64,000 nucleotides of DNA from Streptomyces lincolnensis (GTDB taxonomy: Bacteria > Actinomycetota > Actinomycetes > Streptomycetales > Streptomycetaceae), in NCBI RefSeq assembly GCF_021173675.1, contig NZ_JAIHON010000010.1, positions 349,211 through 413,210 on the forward strand. The letters run 5' to 3'. A program made the position numbers and the translations under genes. Below are positions 49,148-58,408 of this stretch, piece by piece (the first letter of the stretch is position 1; each line of letters starts with the position of its first letter). The notes beneath the pieces are model-generated. The model searched no databases. It saw only the letters and a list, made by a program, of their open reading frames with translations, and was not told where the DNA came from.

Positions 49148-50302
49148 TCAGGCATCCGACACCGAGTCGAACCGCACCTGCGCCCGCAACACGCCCCGCG
49201 CGTCCGCGTCGACCGACCTGCGCAGGGCCTCGTGCAGTTTCGCGGGTGTCAGGACGCCCAGGAAGCGGGCCCCGTCCAGCACGGCGACCCAGCCGGCGTC
49301 GTGTTGGAGCATCACTCCGAACGCCTGTTTAAGGGGAGCGCCCACCGGCACCCAGGCGTTCATCCGGTGGGCGAGAGCGCCGACCGAACCGCCCGTGTCG
49401 AGGTCGTCGATGCCCACCCAGCCGTGCAGGTCGCCGCCCGCGTCCAGGACCACCGCCCAGCGCGCCCCCTCGGCCCGCAGCCGGTCGGCGGCCCGTTCGG
49501 CGGGCTCGTCCAGCCGGGCGACCGGCGGCTGCTGGAGGTCGTCCGGCTCGATCCGGGTGACGGACAGCCGCTTCAGCCCCCGGTCGGCGCCGACGAACTC
49601 GGCGACATAGGGGGTCGCCGGCGTTCCCAGCACCGCGCCCGGTGTGTCGAACTGCTCGATCCGCCCCTGCCCGTACACGGCGATACGGTCGCCGAGCCGG
49701 ACGGCCTCCTCGATGTCATGGGTGACCAGCAGCACCGTCTTGCGCACGGCGGCCTGCATCCGCAGGAACTCGTCCTGCAACTGCTCGCGCACCACCGGGT
49801 CGACGGCGCCGAACGGCTCGTCCATCAGCAGCACCGGCGGGTCGGCGGCCAACGCCCGTGCCACGCCGACCCGTTGGCGCTGCCCGCCGGACAACTGCTC
49901 GGGGTAGCGCGGCCCGTAGGTATTCGGGTCCAGGCCCACCAGATCGAGCAACTCCGCCGCCCGGGCCCGCGCCTTCGCCTTCTTCCAGCCGACGAGCGAG
50001 GGCACGGTCGCCGTGTTGTCGAGGATCGTGCGGTGCGGAAAGAGCCCCACCTGCTGGATCACGTACCCGATCCGCCGCCGCAGCCGCACCGGGTCGACCG
50101 CGGCGATGTCCTCGCCGCCCACCAGGATCCGCCCCGAGGTCGGCTCGATCAGCCGGTTCACCATCATCATGGTCGTCGTCTTGCCGCAGCCGGACGGCCC
50201 CACGAGCGTGACGAGCTCGCCCTCGGCCACCTCGAAACTGAGCTCGTCCACGGCCGTCGTACCGTCCGGATACCGCTTGCCGACCTGTTCGAACCGGATC
50301 AT
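49148..50302 (-). CDS. Quaternary-amine ABC transporter ATPase with CBS domains (OpuCA/ProV type)
   Basis: 384 aa. It has Walker A GPSGCGKTTTMMMVNRLIEP, Q-loop YVIQQVGLFPHRT, signature LSGGQRQR and Walker B LLMDEPFGAVDPV. Two C-terminal CBS-like segments follow at about 270-365. The MMMVNRLIEPTSG sequence is characteristic of glycine betaine/choline importer ATPases. No permease gene is adjacent; the orphan permeases and binding protein at 29968-32254 are the obvious partners. It is transcribed leftward and ends 18 bp from the MerR-type gene. Confidence 0.93.
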   Translation of the reverse strand: MIRFEQVGKRYPDGTTAVDELSFEVAEGELVTLVGPSGCGKTTTMMMVNRLIEPTSGRILVGGEDIAAVDPVRLRRRIGYVIQQVGLFPHRTILDNTATVPSLVGWKKAKARARAAELLDLVGLDPNTYGPRYPEQLSGGQRQRVGVARALAADPPVLLMDEPFGAVDPVVREQLQDEFLRMQAAVRKTVLLVTHDIEEAVRLGDRIAVYGQGRIEQFDTPGAVLGTPATPYVAEFVGADRGLKRLSVTRIEPDDLQQPPVARLDEPAERAADRLRAEGARWAVVLDAGGDLHGWVGIDDLDTGGSVGALAHRMNAWVPVGAPLKQAFGVMLQHDAGWVAVLDGARFLGVLTPAKLHEALRRSVDADARGVLRAQVRFDSVSDA

Positions 50303-50613
50303 GCCCTCACGCTAACGGCGCGTGCCCCGGGCCGCTCACCGGCCGCGTCTCCCCGGGGGCCGCACTCACTCGGGGAGTGGTCCCCCCCTCGCGCAACGCC
50401 CCCTGCTCCCGGGCGCGCGTGAGGAGGCTCTCGCAGTGCCCGCCGATCTCCTCGCGACCGGCTCGTCGTCCTGAACGTCGGCACCCCCGGACTGCCCCTG
50501 GGCCGCATCCACTGGGACGACCTCCACCTGCCGCAGCCGCTGCGCCCTGCGCCTGCAGCACCTGACCCGGGACCTGGTCGACAGGGCCGTGGCGCACTCC
50601 TCCTGACCACGGC
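50303..50613. other. Non-coding gap with possible degraded coding remnant
   Basis: No convincing gene is present. On the plus strand about 50455-50605 encodes RLVVLNVGTPGLPLGRIHWD followed by LHLPQPLR, then in another frame LQHLTRDLVDRAVAHSS and a stop. This could be a degraded C-terminal gene fragment, but I do not recognise the family. Confidence 0.35.
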
Positions 50614-51258
50614 TCAGGCCGTCACCAGCACCACTTCCAGGGTGCGCGGACCGTGCACCCCCTCCACCCGGTCGAGCTCGATGTCGCTGGTCGCGGACGG
50701 ACCGGAGATCCAGGTGAGCGGGCGGGTCGGGGACAGCCGTTCCAGGGCCCGGGGGACGGAGGAGACCACCTGGTCGGGCACGCGCACCACGCAGATGTGA
50801 TGGTCGGGGACGAGCGTGACGCGGCGGCGGCCCTGGTCGGGGCTGCCGTCCAGGACGAGCGTGCCGGTCTCGGCGACGGCCACCGTGCAGGCCGTGACCA
50901 CGCTGTCGACCCGGTCCAGCTCGTGCGGGGTGGTCTCCGCCCGGTCCGCGACCCGGTCGGCCTCCACGGCCGCGAGCCACGCGGGATCCAGGCCGGGCGG
51001 CGCGAGCACGGTCTTCGAGCCCCGCGCTGCCAGCATCCCGGCGAGGGTCGCCGGGAGGTCGGCGGCCGTGCAGCGGTGCACGATCGCCCGGTAGTCGGCC
51101 AGGTTCTCGGCCAGGAGATCCACCGTCTGCTCGACGCTGCGCTCGCCGTGCTCGGTCAGGTAGTCACGCGGAACGGCCTGCTCGTACGGCGTGTCGTCCT
51201 GTGGCACGTCGGCCAGCGCGCGCCGCACCCGGCCCAGGATGCGCTCCCTGTCGTTCAC
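50614..51258 (-). CDS. lutC: Lactate utilization protein C
   Basis: 214 aa LutC (YkgG-type) protein, third part of the LutABC L-lactate dehydrogenase complex. It has RERILGRVRRALADVP at the start, VTACTVAVAETGTLVLDG in the middle and SATSDIELDRVEGVHGP near the end, the family signature. GTG 51258 overlaps the lutB stop (GTGA); the in-frame start at 51294 would lie deep inside lutB. Confidence 0.95.
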   Translation of the reverse strand: MNDRERILGRVRRALADVPQDDTPYEQAVPRDYLTEHGERSVEQTVDLLAENLADYRAIVHRCTAADLPATLAGMLAARGSKTVLAPPGLDPAWLAAVEADRVADRAETTPHELDRVDSVVTACTVAVAETGTLVLDGSPDQGRRRVTLVPDHHICVVRVPDQVVSSVPRALERLSPTRPLTWISGPSATSDIELDRVEGVHGPRTLEVVLVTA

Positions 51259-52733
51259 TTCGCACCGCCCTTTCCGCCCTGCGTCCGCTGCCACCAGTCA
51301 CGGAACGGCTCCGCCGGCACCGCCGGCAGATCCCGCGTCCCGCTCCACGCGCTGCCCGGCCCGGGCAGGGTCCGCGGATGCAGGCGCCGGGTCCGCGAGG
51401 CGAGCCGCTGGCCGGTGCGCAGCGCGCCCGGGTGCGAGAACGCCCAGCGTGCCGCCCGCATCGCCGCCCGCTCGGCGGCATGCCCCTTCGCCGGCTTGAG
51501 GACGACCTTGTTGCCCTCCCGCGTCACCGGCCCACCCTCCACGACCCGCTCCCTGAGGTGCACCAGCACCTCGGGGATGTCGATGGCGACCGGGCACACC
51601 TCGTAGCAGGCCCCGCACAGCGACGAGGCGTACGGCAGGGAGGCGTCGATCTCGCTTCCCGTGCCCCGGAGTTGAGGGCTGAGGATGGCGCCGATCGGGC
51701 CCGGGTACACCGAGCCGTAGGCGTGCCCGCCGGCCCGCTCGTACACCGGGCAGACGTTCAGACACGCCGAGCAGCGGATGCAGCGCAGGGCCTGGCGGCC
51801 GACCTCGTCGGCGAGGGTGTCGGTGCGGCCGTTGTCGAGCAGCACCAGGTGGAAGGTCCGCGGCCCGTCGGAGTCCGTCGTCCCGGTCCACATCGACGTG
51901 TACGGGTTCATGCGCTCCGCCGTCGAGGAGCGCGGGAGGGTCTGGAGGAACACCTCCAGGTCCCGCCAGCTCGGCACGATCTTCTCGATGCCGACGACCG
52001 AGATCAGCGTCTCGGGCAGGGTCAGGCACATCCGCCCGTTGCCCTCGGACTCCACCACGACCAGCGTGCCGGTCTCGGCGACCATGAAGTTGGCGCCGGA
52101 GACACCCACCTTGGCGCGCAGGAACTTCTCCCGCAGGTGGAGACGGGCCGCCTCGGCGAGTTCGGCCGGGGTGTCCGTCAGCCCCTCGGGCGCCGGACGG
52201 CCCCACTCGCTCATCTCCCGCTCGAAGATGTCCCGGATCTCGCCCCGGTTGCGGTGGATCGCCGGCACGAGGATGTGCGAGGGCCGGTCCTTGCCCAACT
52301 GCACGATCAGCTCGGCGAGATCGGTCTCGTAGGCGCGGATGCCCTCGGCTTCGAGGGCCTCGTTGAGTCCGATCTCCTGCGTGGCCATCGACTTGACCTT
52401 GACGACCTCCGACTCGCCCGTCTCCTTGACGAGTCGGGTGACGATCCGGTTGGCCTCGTCGGCGTCGGCGGCCCAGTGCACGGTGCCGCCCGCCGCCGTC
52501 ACCGACTCCTCCAACTGCACGAGATAGCGGTCGAGATGACGCAGCGTGTGGTCCTTGATCCGCTTGCCCGCCTCCCGCAGCTGGGCCCAGTCCGACACCT
52601 CGGTGACGGCCTTGGCCCGCTTGCCGCGGATGGTGTGCGTGGCGTGCCGCAGATTCCCGCGCAGCGTCTGGTTGTTGACCGCCTCGTGCGCGGCCACCGG
52701 GAAGGCCGGCATTCCTACGAACGTCCCGCTCAT
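51255..52733 (-). CDS. lutB: Lactate utilization iron-sulfur protein LutB
   Basis: 492 aa with two 4Fe-4S motifs, CIRCSACLNVCPVY and CGACYEVCPVAI. It has the LutB core VSGANFMVAETGTLVVVESEGN. It shuttles electrons from L-lactate oxidation. ATG 52733 overlaps the lutA stop as ATGA; the longer open frame upstream lies in lutA and is discarded. Confidence 0.96.
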   Translation of the reverse strand: MSGTFVGMPAFPVAAHEAVNNQTLRGNLRHATHTIRGKRAKAVTEVSDWAQLREAGKRIKDHTLRHLDRYLVQLEESVTAAGGTVHWAADADEANRIVTRLVKETGESEVVKVKSMATQEIGLNEALEAEGIRAYETDLAELIVQLGKDRPSHILVPAIHRNRGEIRDIFEREMSEWGRPAPEGLTDTPAELAEAARLHLREKFLRAKVGVSGANFMVAETGTLVVVESEGNGRMCLTLPETLISVVGIEKIVPSWRDLEVFLQTLPRSSTAERMNPYTSMWTGTTDSDGPRTFHLVLLDNGRTDTLADEVGRQALRCIRCSACLNVCPVYERAGGHAYGSVYPGPIGAILSPQLRGTGSEIDASLPYASSLCGACYEVCPVAIDIPEVLVHLRERVVEGGPVTREGNKVVLKPAKGHAAERAAMRAARWAFSHPGALRTGQRLASRTRRLHPRTLPGPGSAWSGTRDLPAVPAEPFRDWWQRTQGGKGGAK

Positions 52734-53485
52734 ACGGCCGGTTCCTCCTCCGTGCTCGCCAGGATCTCCGCGATGTGCACCGGTCGCATGCCCGTCCTCA
52801 GCCGGGTCATGGTGCCGCCGATGTGCATCAGACACGAGTTGTCCGCCGCGCACAGCACGTCGGCGCCGGTCGACTCGGCGTTGCGCACCTTGTCCGCACC
52901 CATCGCCGCCGACACGTCGGCGTTCTTCAGGGCGAAGGTGCCGCCGAAGCCGCAGCACTCGTCGGCACCGGGCAGCTCCCTCAGCTCCAGCTCCCTGACC
53001 GCCTGGAGCAGTCGCCGCGGCCGGTCACCGAGCCCCAGCCCGCGCAGCCCGTGACAGGTCGGGTGGTAGGTCACCGTCCGCGGGTAGTACGCCCCGACGT
53101 CCGTCACCCCCAGCACGTCCACCAGGAACTCCGTCAGTTCGTACGTCTTCGGCACCACCGGCGCCAGGGTAGCGGCGAGTGTGTCCCCGCGACCCTCCGC
53201 CCGGGCCCGCTCACCCATCCGCGGATACAGCTCCCGCACCATCGCCCCGCACGAACCGGACGGCGTCACGATCGCCTCGTAGCCCCCGAAGACATCGGAG
53301 AAATGCCGAGCCAGCGGCTCCGCCTCATGCCGGTAACCGGTGTTGTAGTGCGCCTGCCCGCAGCAGGTCTGCGCCATCGGGAAATCGACCTCGACGCCCA
53401 GCCTGGTCAGCAGTTTCACCACGGCGCGCCCGGTGTCCGGATAGAGCGTGTCGTTGACGCAGGTCAGGAACAGGGCGACACGCAT
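52730..53485 (-). CDS. lutA: Lactate utilization protein LutA
   Basis: 251 aa with the two cysteine-rich CCG motifs of the GlpC/HdrB family, TCCGQAHYNTGY and ECCGFGGTFALKN, and VTYHPTCHGLRGLG. It is first of lutABC and follows rhaB by 72 bp, where an FadR-type palindrome lies. Together the three proteins oxidise L-lactate to pyruvate. Confidence 0.96.
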   Translation of the reverse strand: MRVALFLTCVNDTLYPDTGRAVVKLLTRLGVEVDFPMAQTCCGQAHYNTGYRHEAEPLARHFSDVFGGYEAIVTPSGSCGAMVRELYPRMGERARAEGRGDTLAATLAPVVPKTYELTEFLVDVLGVTDVGAYYPRTVTYHPTCHGLRGLGLGDRPRRLLQAVRELELRELPGADECCGFGGTFALKNADVSAAMGADKVRNAESTGADVLCAADNSCLMHIGGTMTRLRTGMRPVHIAEILASTEEEPAV

Positions 53486-53504
53486 CGCGGCTCCTAGTGT
53501 TCGA

Positions 53505-53515
53505 TCATCGGATGA
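53505..53515. promoter_or_regulatory. Candidate GntR/FadR-type operator before lutA
   Basis: TCATCGGATGA is a perfect 11-base palindrome (centre G) about 20 bp ahead of lutA. ATCATCnGATGAT-like sites are typical for FadR-type lactate regulators such as LutR/LldR. It may give lactate-specific control inside the rha operon. Confidence 0.5.
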
Positions 53516-53557
53516 GTGAAGCGTAATGCGGGGAACACGGCTCCGGGGAGCCCCCCG

Positions 53558-55006
53558 TCACGCCCCGGCGAGCCGGGCCTGTGCCTCGCGCCACCGGGCG
53601 GTGTCGCCCTGCGGCTCGTAGCGCGTGAGCGGCTGGGTACGGGTGAGCAGGCCGCGCATCCCGGTGAGGTCGCCGACGAGCCCGTGGGCCCGGGCCTGGA
53701 CCAGGACGTTCCCGAGGGCCGCGGCCTCCGTCGGACCCGCGATCACCGGCAGCCCGCAGGCGTCCGCGGTCAGCTGGCACAGCAGGGCGTTGCGGGTGCC
53801 GCCGCCGACCACGTGCACGACGTCGACCGGATGCCCGGCCAGTCGCTGCGCGTCCTCCACGGCCCTGCGGTGGGCGAGGGCCAGCGAGTCGAGGATGCAG
53901 CGCGTGATCTCGCCGGGCGACACGGGCACCGGCTGCCCCGAGGCACGGCACGCCTCGGCGATCCGCTCCGGCATCCGGCCCGGCGCCAGGAACGCCGCGT
54001 CCCCCGCGTCCACCACCGACCGCAGCGCCGGCACCTTGGCCGCGTCCAGCAGCAGCCCGCCCAGATCCGGGTCGCCCCAGGCCCGTACGCACTCCTGGAG
54101 CAGCCACAGCCCCATGATGTTGCGCAGATACCGGACCGTGCCGTCCAGCCCCAGCTCGTTGGTGAAGTTGGCGAGCCGGCTCTCCTCCGTCAGCACCGGC
54201 GCGTCCAGCTCCAGACCCGCCAGCGACCATGTCCCGGTGCAGATGTAGGCGAACCGCTCGCCCGTGGCCGGCACCGCCGCCACCGCGGACGCCGTGTCGT
54301 GCGAACCCACCGCCGTCACCGGCACCGGCCCTCGCAGCCCCGTCTCCTCCAGCACCTCCGCCCGCAACAGCCCCGCCCGGTCACCGGGCTGCCGCAGCGG
54401 GGCGAACAGGTCCAGGTCGACACCGAGCCGCGCCGCGATGTCGTACGACCACTCACGCGTCCGGGGATCGATCAGCTGGGTCGTGGATGCGTTGGTCAGC
54501 TCGGTGCCCTGCTCGCCCGTGAGCCAGTAGGTGAGCAGGTCGGGCATCAGCAACAACCGCTCGGCATGCGCCAGTTGGGACGAGCCGCGGGCGGCGACCA
54601 ACTGGTACAGGGTGTTGAACGGCGCGTACTGCAACCCGGTCGCCGCATACAGCTCCGGCGCCGGCACGGTCGTCCACACCTTCTCCGCGACGCCCTCGGT
54701 ACGGCCGTCCCGGTAGTGCACCGGGTTGCCGAGCAGGGCCCCCTCGGCGTCCAGCAGGCCGTAGTCCACGGCCCAGCTGTCGATCCCGACGGAATCCACC
54801 TGCCCCGCCGCCCGCAGCCCGTCCAGGACACCCCCGTACAGCCCGAGCACGTCCCAGCGCAGTCCCTCGGGCACCCGGACCGGCCGGTTGGGGAAGCGGT
54901 GCGCCTCGGTCAGCTCCAGACTGTCGGGGCCGACGCGGCCGACCATGACCCGCCCGCTGGACGCGCCGAGGTCGACCGCGGCGTACGCCTTCACGCCCGC
55001 GCTCAT
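53558..55006 (-). CDS. rhaB: Rhamnulokinase
   Basis: 482 aa FGGY-family carbohydrate kinase. It has AAVDLGASSGRVMVGRV and GIDSWAVDYGLLDA at the N-terminus, GLQYAPFNTLYQLVAARG and GSHDTASAVAAVP in the middle, and HVVGGGTRNALLCQ with FGLV-like GNVLVQARAHG at the end. It phosphorylates L-rhamnulose. Its ATG overlaps the stop of the aldolase/dehydrogenase gene. The rhamnulose-type FNTLYQL motif and the neighbours support the assignment. Confidence 0.95.
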   Translation of the reverse strand: MSAGVKAYAAVDLGASSGRVMVGRVGPDSLELTEAHRFPNRPVRVPEGLRWDVLGLYGGVLDGLRAAGQVDSVGIDSWAVDYGLLDAEGALLGNPVHYRDGRTEGVAEKVWTTVPAPELYAATGLQYAPFNTLYQLVAARGSSQLAHAERLLLMPDLLTYWLTGEQGTELTNASTTQLIDPRTREWSYDIAARLGVDLDLFAPLRQPGDRAGLLRAEVLEETGLRGPVPVTAVGSHDTASAVAAVPATGERFAYICTGTWSLAGLELDAPVLTEESRLANFTNELGLDGTVRYLRNIMGLWLLQECVRAWGDPDLGGLLLDAAKVPALRSVVDAGDAAFLAPGRMPERIAEACRASGQPVPVSPGEITRCILDSLALAHRRAVEDAQRLAGHPVDVVHVVGGGTRNALLCQLTADACGLPVIAGPTEAAALGNVLVQARAHGLVGDLTGMRGLLTRTQPLTRYEPQGDTARWREAQARLAGA

Positions 55007-57042
55007 CGCAGGAAGGCGGCCGCGACGCCGGCGTCGACCGGGACGTGCAGCCCGGTGGTGTGCGTCAACTCCCCGCCGGTCAGCGCGAACACGGCGTTGG
55101 CGACATGCTCGGGCAGCACCTCCCGCTTGAGGATGGTCCGCTGCGCGTAGAACTCGCCGAGCTTCTCCTCCTCCACGCCGTACACCGCGGCCCGCTTGGC
55201 GCCCCAGCCCCCGGCGAAGATGCCGGACCCGCGCACCACACCGTCGGGGTTGATCCCGTTGACCCGGATGCCGTGCTCACCCAACTCGGCGGCCAGCAAC
55301 CGGACCTGGTGCGCCTGGTCGGCCTTGGTCGCCGAGTACGCGATGTTGTTGGGCCCGGCGAACACGGCGTTCTTCGAGGCGATGTAGACGATGTCCCCGC
55401 CCAGCCCCTGCGCGATCATCGCCCGCGCGGCCTCCCGCGACACCAGGAAGGAACCCCGGGCCATGATGTCGTGCTGGAGGTCCCAGTCCTTCGCCGAGGT
55501 CTCCAGGAGCGGCTTGGAGATGGAGATACCGGCGTTGTTGACCACCAGGTCCACCCCGCCGAACGCCAGCACCGCCGCCTTGAACGCCTCGGCGATCTGC
55601 TCCTCGGAGGTGACGTCCACGGTCACGGCGACGGCCTTGTCCGACCCACCGAGCTCCTCGGCCACCGCGGCCGCGTTCTCCGCGTTGAGATCGGCGACCA
55701 CGACACACGCGCCCTCGGAAACGAGCCGCTGCGCGATCGCCTTGCCGATCCCACTGCCCGCACCCGTCACCAGCGCCACCCGGGTCGCCAGCGGCTTCGG
55801 CTTCGGCATCCGCTGGAGCTTGGCCTCCTCAAGGGCCCAGTACTCGATACGGAACTTCTCCGACTCCTCGATCGGCGCGTACGTCGACACCGCCTCCGCC
55901 CCGCGCATCACGTTGATGGCGTTGACGTAGAACTCGCCCGCCACCCGCGCGGTCTGCTTGTCCTTGCCGAAGGAGAACATGCCCACGCCCGGGATCAGCA
56001 CGATCGCCGGATCGGCACCCCGCATCGCGGGGGAGTCCGGCTCGGCGTGCCGCTGGTAGTAGGCCGCGTACTCGTCGCGGTACTCCGCGTGCAGCTCCTT
56101 CAGCCGGGCGATAGCCTCCTCCAGTGGAGCGGACGGCGGCAGATCGAGCACGAGCGGCCTGACCTTCGTCCGCAGGAAGTGGTCGGGGCAGGAGGTCCCC
56201 AGCGCGGCGAGCCGCGGGTGCTCGGCACGGGCCAGGAACTCCAGCACCGGCGCGGAGTCGTTGAAGTGCCCCACCTGGGCCCTGTCCTGCGAGGCGATCG
56301 CCCGCACATACGGCGCGAGCGCCGCGGCCCGCTCCCGACGCTCGCCCTCGGCCGGCGCCTCGTACCCCTCGATCACGGGCCCGAAGGGCTCGTCCCTGCC
56401 CCGCTCCGCCAGGAACGCCTCGGCGGTCCGGATGATGTGCAGCGAGTTCCGCTCGCACTCCTCGGACGTGTCACCCCAGGCCGTGATCCCGTGCCCGCCG
56501 AGCACACACCCGATGGCCTGCGGGTTGTCCTTCTTCACCGCAGCGATGTCCAGCCCCAGCTGGAACCCGGGCCGCCGCCACGGCACCCACACCACCGTGT
56601 CCCCGAAACACTCGGCCGTCAGCTTCTCCCCGTCCGCCGCACACGCCAGCGCGATCCCGGAGTCCGGATGCAGATGGTCGACGTGGGCCGCCTCCACCAG
56701 CCCGTGCATGGCGGTGTCGATGGACGGCGCCGCACCGCCCTTGCCGTGCAGGCAGTAGTCGAACGCGGCGACCATCTCGTCCTCGCGCTCCACCCCCGGA
56801 TACACATCGACCAACGCCCGCATCCGGTCCAGCCGCAGCACGGCCAGCCCGGCCTCCGTCAGGGTCCCGAGGTCACCACCGGACCCCTTCACCCACATCA
56901 GCTCCACATCACCACCGGTGACGGGATCCGTGTCGGTCCCCTTCGCGGACGTGTTCCCGCCCGCGTAGTTGGTGTTCCGCGGATCAGCACCGAGCCCACG
57001 GGAACGCGCCAGCAGAGCAGCGGCTTCGGGATGGCTTGCCAT
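55003..57042 (-). CDS. rhaD: Bifunctional rhamnulose-1-phosphate aldolase/L-lactaldehyde dehydrogenase
   Basis: 679 aa fusion. The N-terminal class II aldolase/adducin domain (about 1-420) has NTNYAGGNTSAKG, EAAHVDHLHPDS and LGGHGITAWGD, the zinc-binding histidines. The C-terminal SDR (about 425-679) has VTGAGSGIGKAIAQRLVSEG, NNAGISISKP and YSATKADQAHQVR. The first domain cleaves rhamnulose-1-phosphate into dihydroxyacetone phosphate and lactaldehyde; the second oxidises lactaldehyde to L-lactate. Its end overlaps rhaB, and the lactate can go directly to LutABC. Confidence 0.95.
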   Translation of the reverse strand: MASHPEAAALLARSRGLGADPRNTNYAGGNTSAKGTDTDPVTGGDVELMWVKGSGGDLGTLTEAGLAVLRLDRMRALVDVYPGVEREDEMVAAFDYCLHGKGGAAPSIDTAMHGLVEAAHVDHLHPDSGIALACAADGEKLTAECFGDTVVWVPWRRPGFQLGLDIAAVKKDNPQAIGCVLGGHGITAWGDTSEECERNSLHIIRTAEAFLAERGRDEPFGPVIEGYEAPAEGERRERAAALAPYVRAIASQDRAQVGHFNDSAPVLEFLARAEHPRLAALGTSCPDHFLRTKVRPLVLDLPPSAPLEEAIARLKELHAEYRDEYAAYYQRHAEPDSPAMRGADPAIVLIPGVGMFSFGKDKQTARVAGEFYVNAINVMRGAEAVSTYAPIEESEKFRIEYWALEEAKLQRMPKPKPLATRVALVTGAGSGIGKAIAQRLVSEGACVVVADLNAENAAAVAEELGGSDKAVAVTVDVTSEEQIAEAFKAAVLAFGGVDLVVNNAGISISKPLLETSAKDWDLQHDIMARGSFLVSREAARAMIAQGLGGDIVYIASKNAVFAGPNNIAYSATKADQAHQVRLLAAELGEHGIRVNGINPDGVVRGSGIFAGGWGAKRAAVYGVEEEKLGEFYAQRTILKREVLPEHVANAVFALTGGELTHTTGLHVPVDAGVAAAFLR

Positions 57043-57076
57043 GATTTCCAGTCCTTCTCAAAATTGGGCAACGACA

Positions 57077-57140
57077 GCGCGCCCCTTCAGGGGCGCGGGG
57101 AACTGCGCGACCAGCCACACACAAACCCGCAGCCGGCAAC
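57077..57140. repeat. Streptomyces intergenic repeat element
   Basis: Hairpin GCGCCCC-TTCA-GGGGCGC (57079-57096) followed by GGGGAACTGCGCGACCAGCC and GCAGCCGGCAACGAC-like bases. This sequence is a widespread intergenic repeat of Streptomyces chromosomes. It lies between rhaI and the aldolase gene and could act as a transcript-processing or attenuating hairpin. Confidence 0.8.
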
Positions 57141-57164
57141 GACGATCACACGGCAGACGAGTAG

Positions 57165-58325
57165 CTACGCCCCCCAGCCGGCCTGCTGACCACCGACCCG
57201 CTCTTCCACGATCTTCTCGGCCCAGCCGGAGCGCCGGTAGGCGGCGATGGGATCGGGATCCAGCCCCTGCTCCTCCCGCAGCGAGGCCAGCAAGGGGCGT
57301 ACGTCGGTGTTGTAGGCATCCATGATCACGGCGTTGGCGTCGAGCACATCACCGGACCGCTGAGCCTCGGCCAGCGCTTCCCGGTCGACCAGCAGCGCCT
57401 TGGCCGTGGCTTCCTGGACGTTCATGACGGAGCGGATGATGGCGGGGATCTTGGCTTCGATGTTGTGGCACTGGTCGAGCATGAAGGCCACGTCCGGCCC
57501 GAAGCCGCCACCCCGCACGACTTCGTACATGATCCGGAACAGCTGGAAGGGATCCGCGGCGCCGACCATGAGGTCGTCGTCGGCGTAGAAGCGGGAGTTG
57601 AAGTCGAACCCGCCGAGCTTCTGTTCCCGGAGCAGGGTGGCGACGATGAATTCGATGTTGGTGCCCGGTGCGTGGTGCCCGGTGTCGACCACGACCTGCG
57701 CCTTCTCCCCGAGCTTGAGACAGTGCGCATACGCGGTGCCCCAGTCCGGCACATCCGTCGAGTAGAACGCGGGCTCGAAGAACTTGTACTCCAGCAGCAT
57801 CCGCTGCCCGTCCCCGAGCCGCTCGTACACCTCGGCCAGTCCCTCGGCGAGCCGGTCCTGCCGCTCGCGGATGTCGTCCTGCCCGGGATAGTTCGTCCCG
57901 TCGGCGAACCACAGCTTCAGATCGCTGGATCCGGTGGCGTCCATGATGTCGACGCACTCCAGCAGATGGTCGACGGCCTTGCGCCGCACCGCCGCTTCGG
58001 GATGACAGATGCTCCCCAGCTTGTAGTCGTCGTCCTGGAACGTGTTGGAGTTGATCGCCCCCAGAGCAACTCCCAGCCCCCGGGCGAACTCGGCGAGCTT
58101 GCCGTAGTCCTCGACCTTGTCCCAGGGAATGTGCAGCGCCACGGTCGGGGCCACGCCGGTGAACTCGTGCACTTTCGCCGCGTCGGCCAGTTTCTCCCAG
58201 GGATCGCGGGGGACACCCGCCTGGGCGAACACCTTGAACCGCGTGCCCGAGTTCCCGTACGCCCACGACGGCGTCTCGATCCTCTGGGTCGCGAGTGCTG
58301 CCTTGACGGCGGACGGGTCTGGCAT
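57165..58325 (-). CDS. rhaI: L-rhamnose isomerase, first copy
   Basis: 386 aa TIM-barrel isomerase of the RhaI type found in actinobacteria and Pseudomonas. It has KLWFADGTNYPGQDDIRER, MLLEYKFFEPAFYSTDVPD, VVVDTGHHAPGTNIEFIVAT and GFDFNSRFYADDDLM, which carry the metal ligands. ATG 58325 has GGGTGG upstream; further in-frame extension lies across the operator region. It begins the leftward rhamnose operon. A second copy with only scattered changes starts at 63190. Confidence 0.96.
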   Translation of the reverse strand: MPDPSAVKAALATQRIETPSWAYGNSGTRFKVFAQAGVPRDPWEKLADAAKVHEFTGVAPTVALHIPWDKVEDYGKLAEFARGLGVALGAINSNTFQDDDYKLGSICHPEAAVRRKAVDHLLECVDIMDATGSSDLKLWFADGTNYPGQDDIRERQDRLAEGLAEVYERLGDGQRMLLEYKFFEPAFYSTDVPDWGTAYAHCLKLGEKAQVVVDTGHHAPGTNIEFIVATLLREQKLGGFDFNSRFYADDDLMVGAADPFQLFRIMYEVVRGGGFGPDVAFMLDQCHNIEAKIPAIIRSVMNVQEATAKALLVDREALAEAQRSGDVLDANAVIMDAYNTDVRPLLASLREEQGLDPDPIAAYRRSGWAEKIVEERVGGQQAGWGA

Positions 58326-58408
58326 GACCACCCCTGAAATGTCGCAGGCCACGGCGTTGCCGCGGGGGCGGGGCGCCGGTGCCGGTTGAACAGGCCGAAT
58401 CGTGAAGG

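Noticed and set aside
32254..49148. Transposon or integrative element
   Set aside because: No transposase, integrase, terminal inverted repeats or tRNA attachment site is visible; the block is inferred only from gene order, debris and composition.
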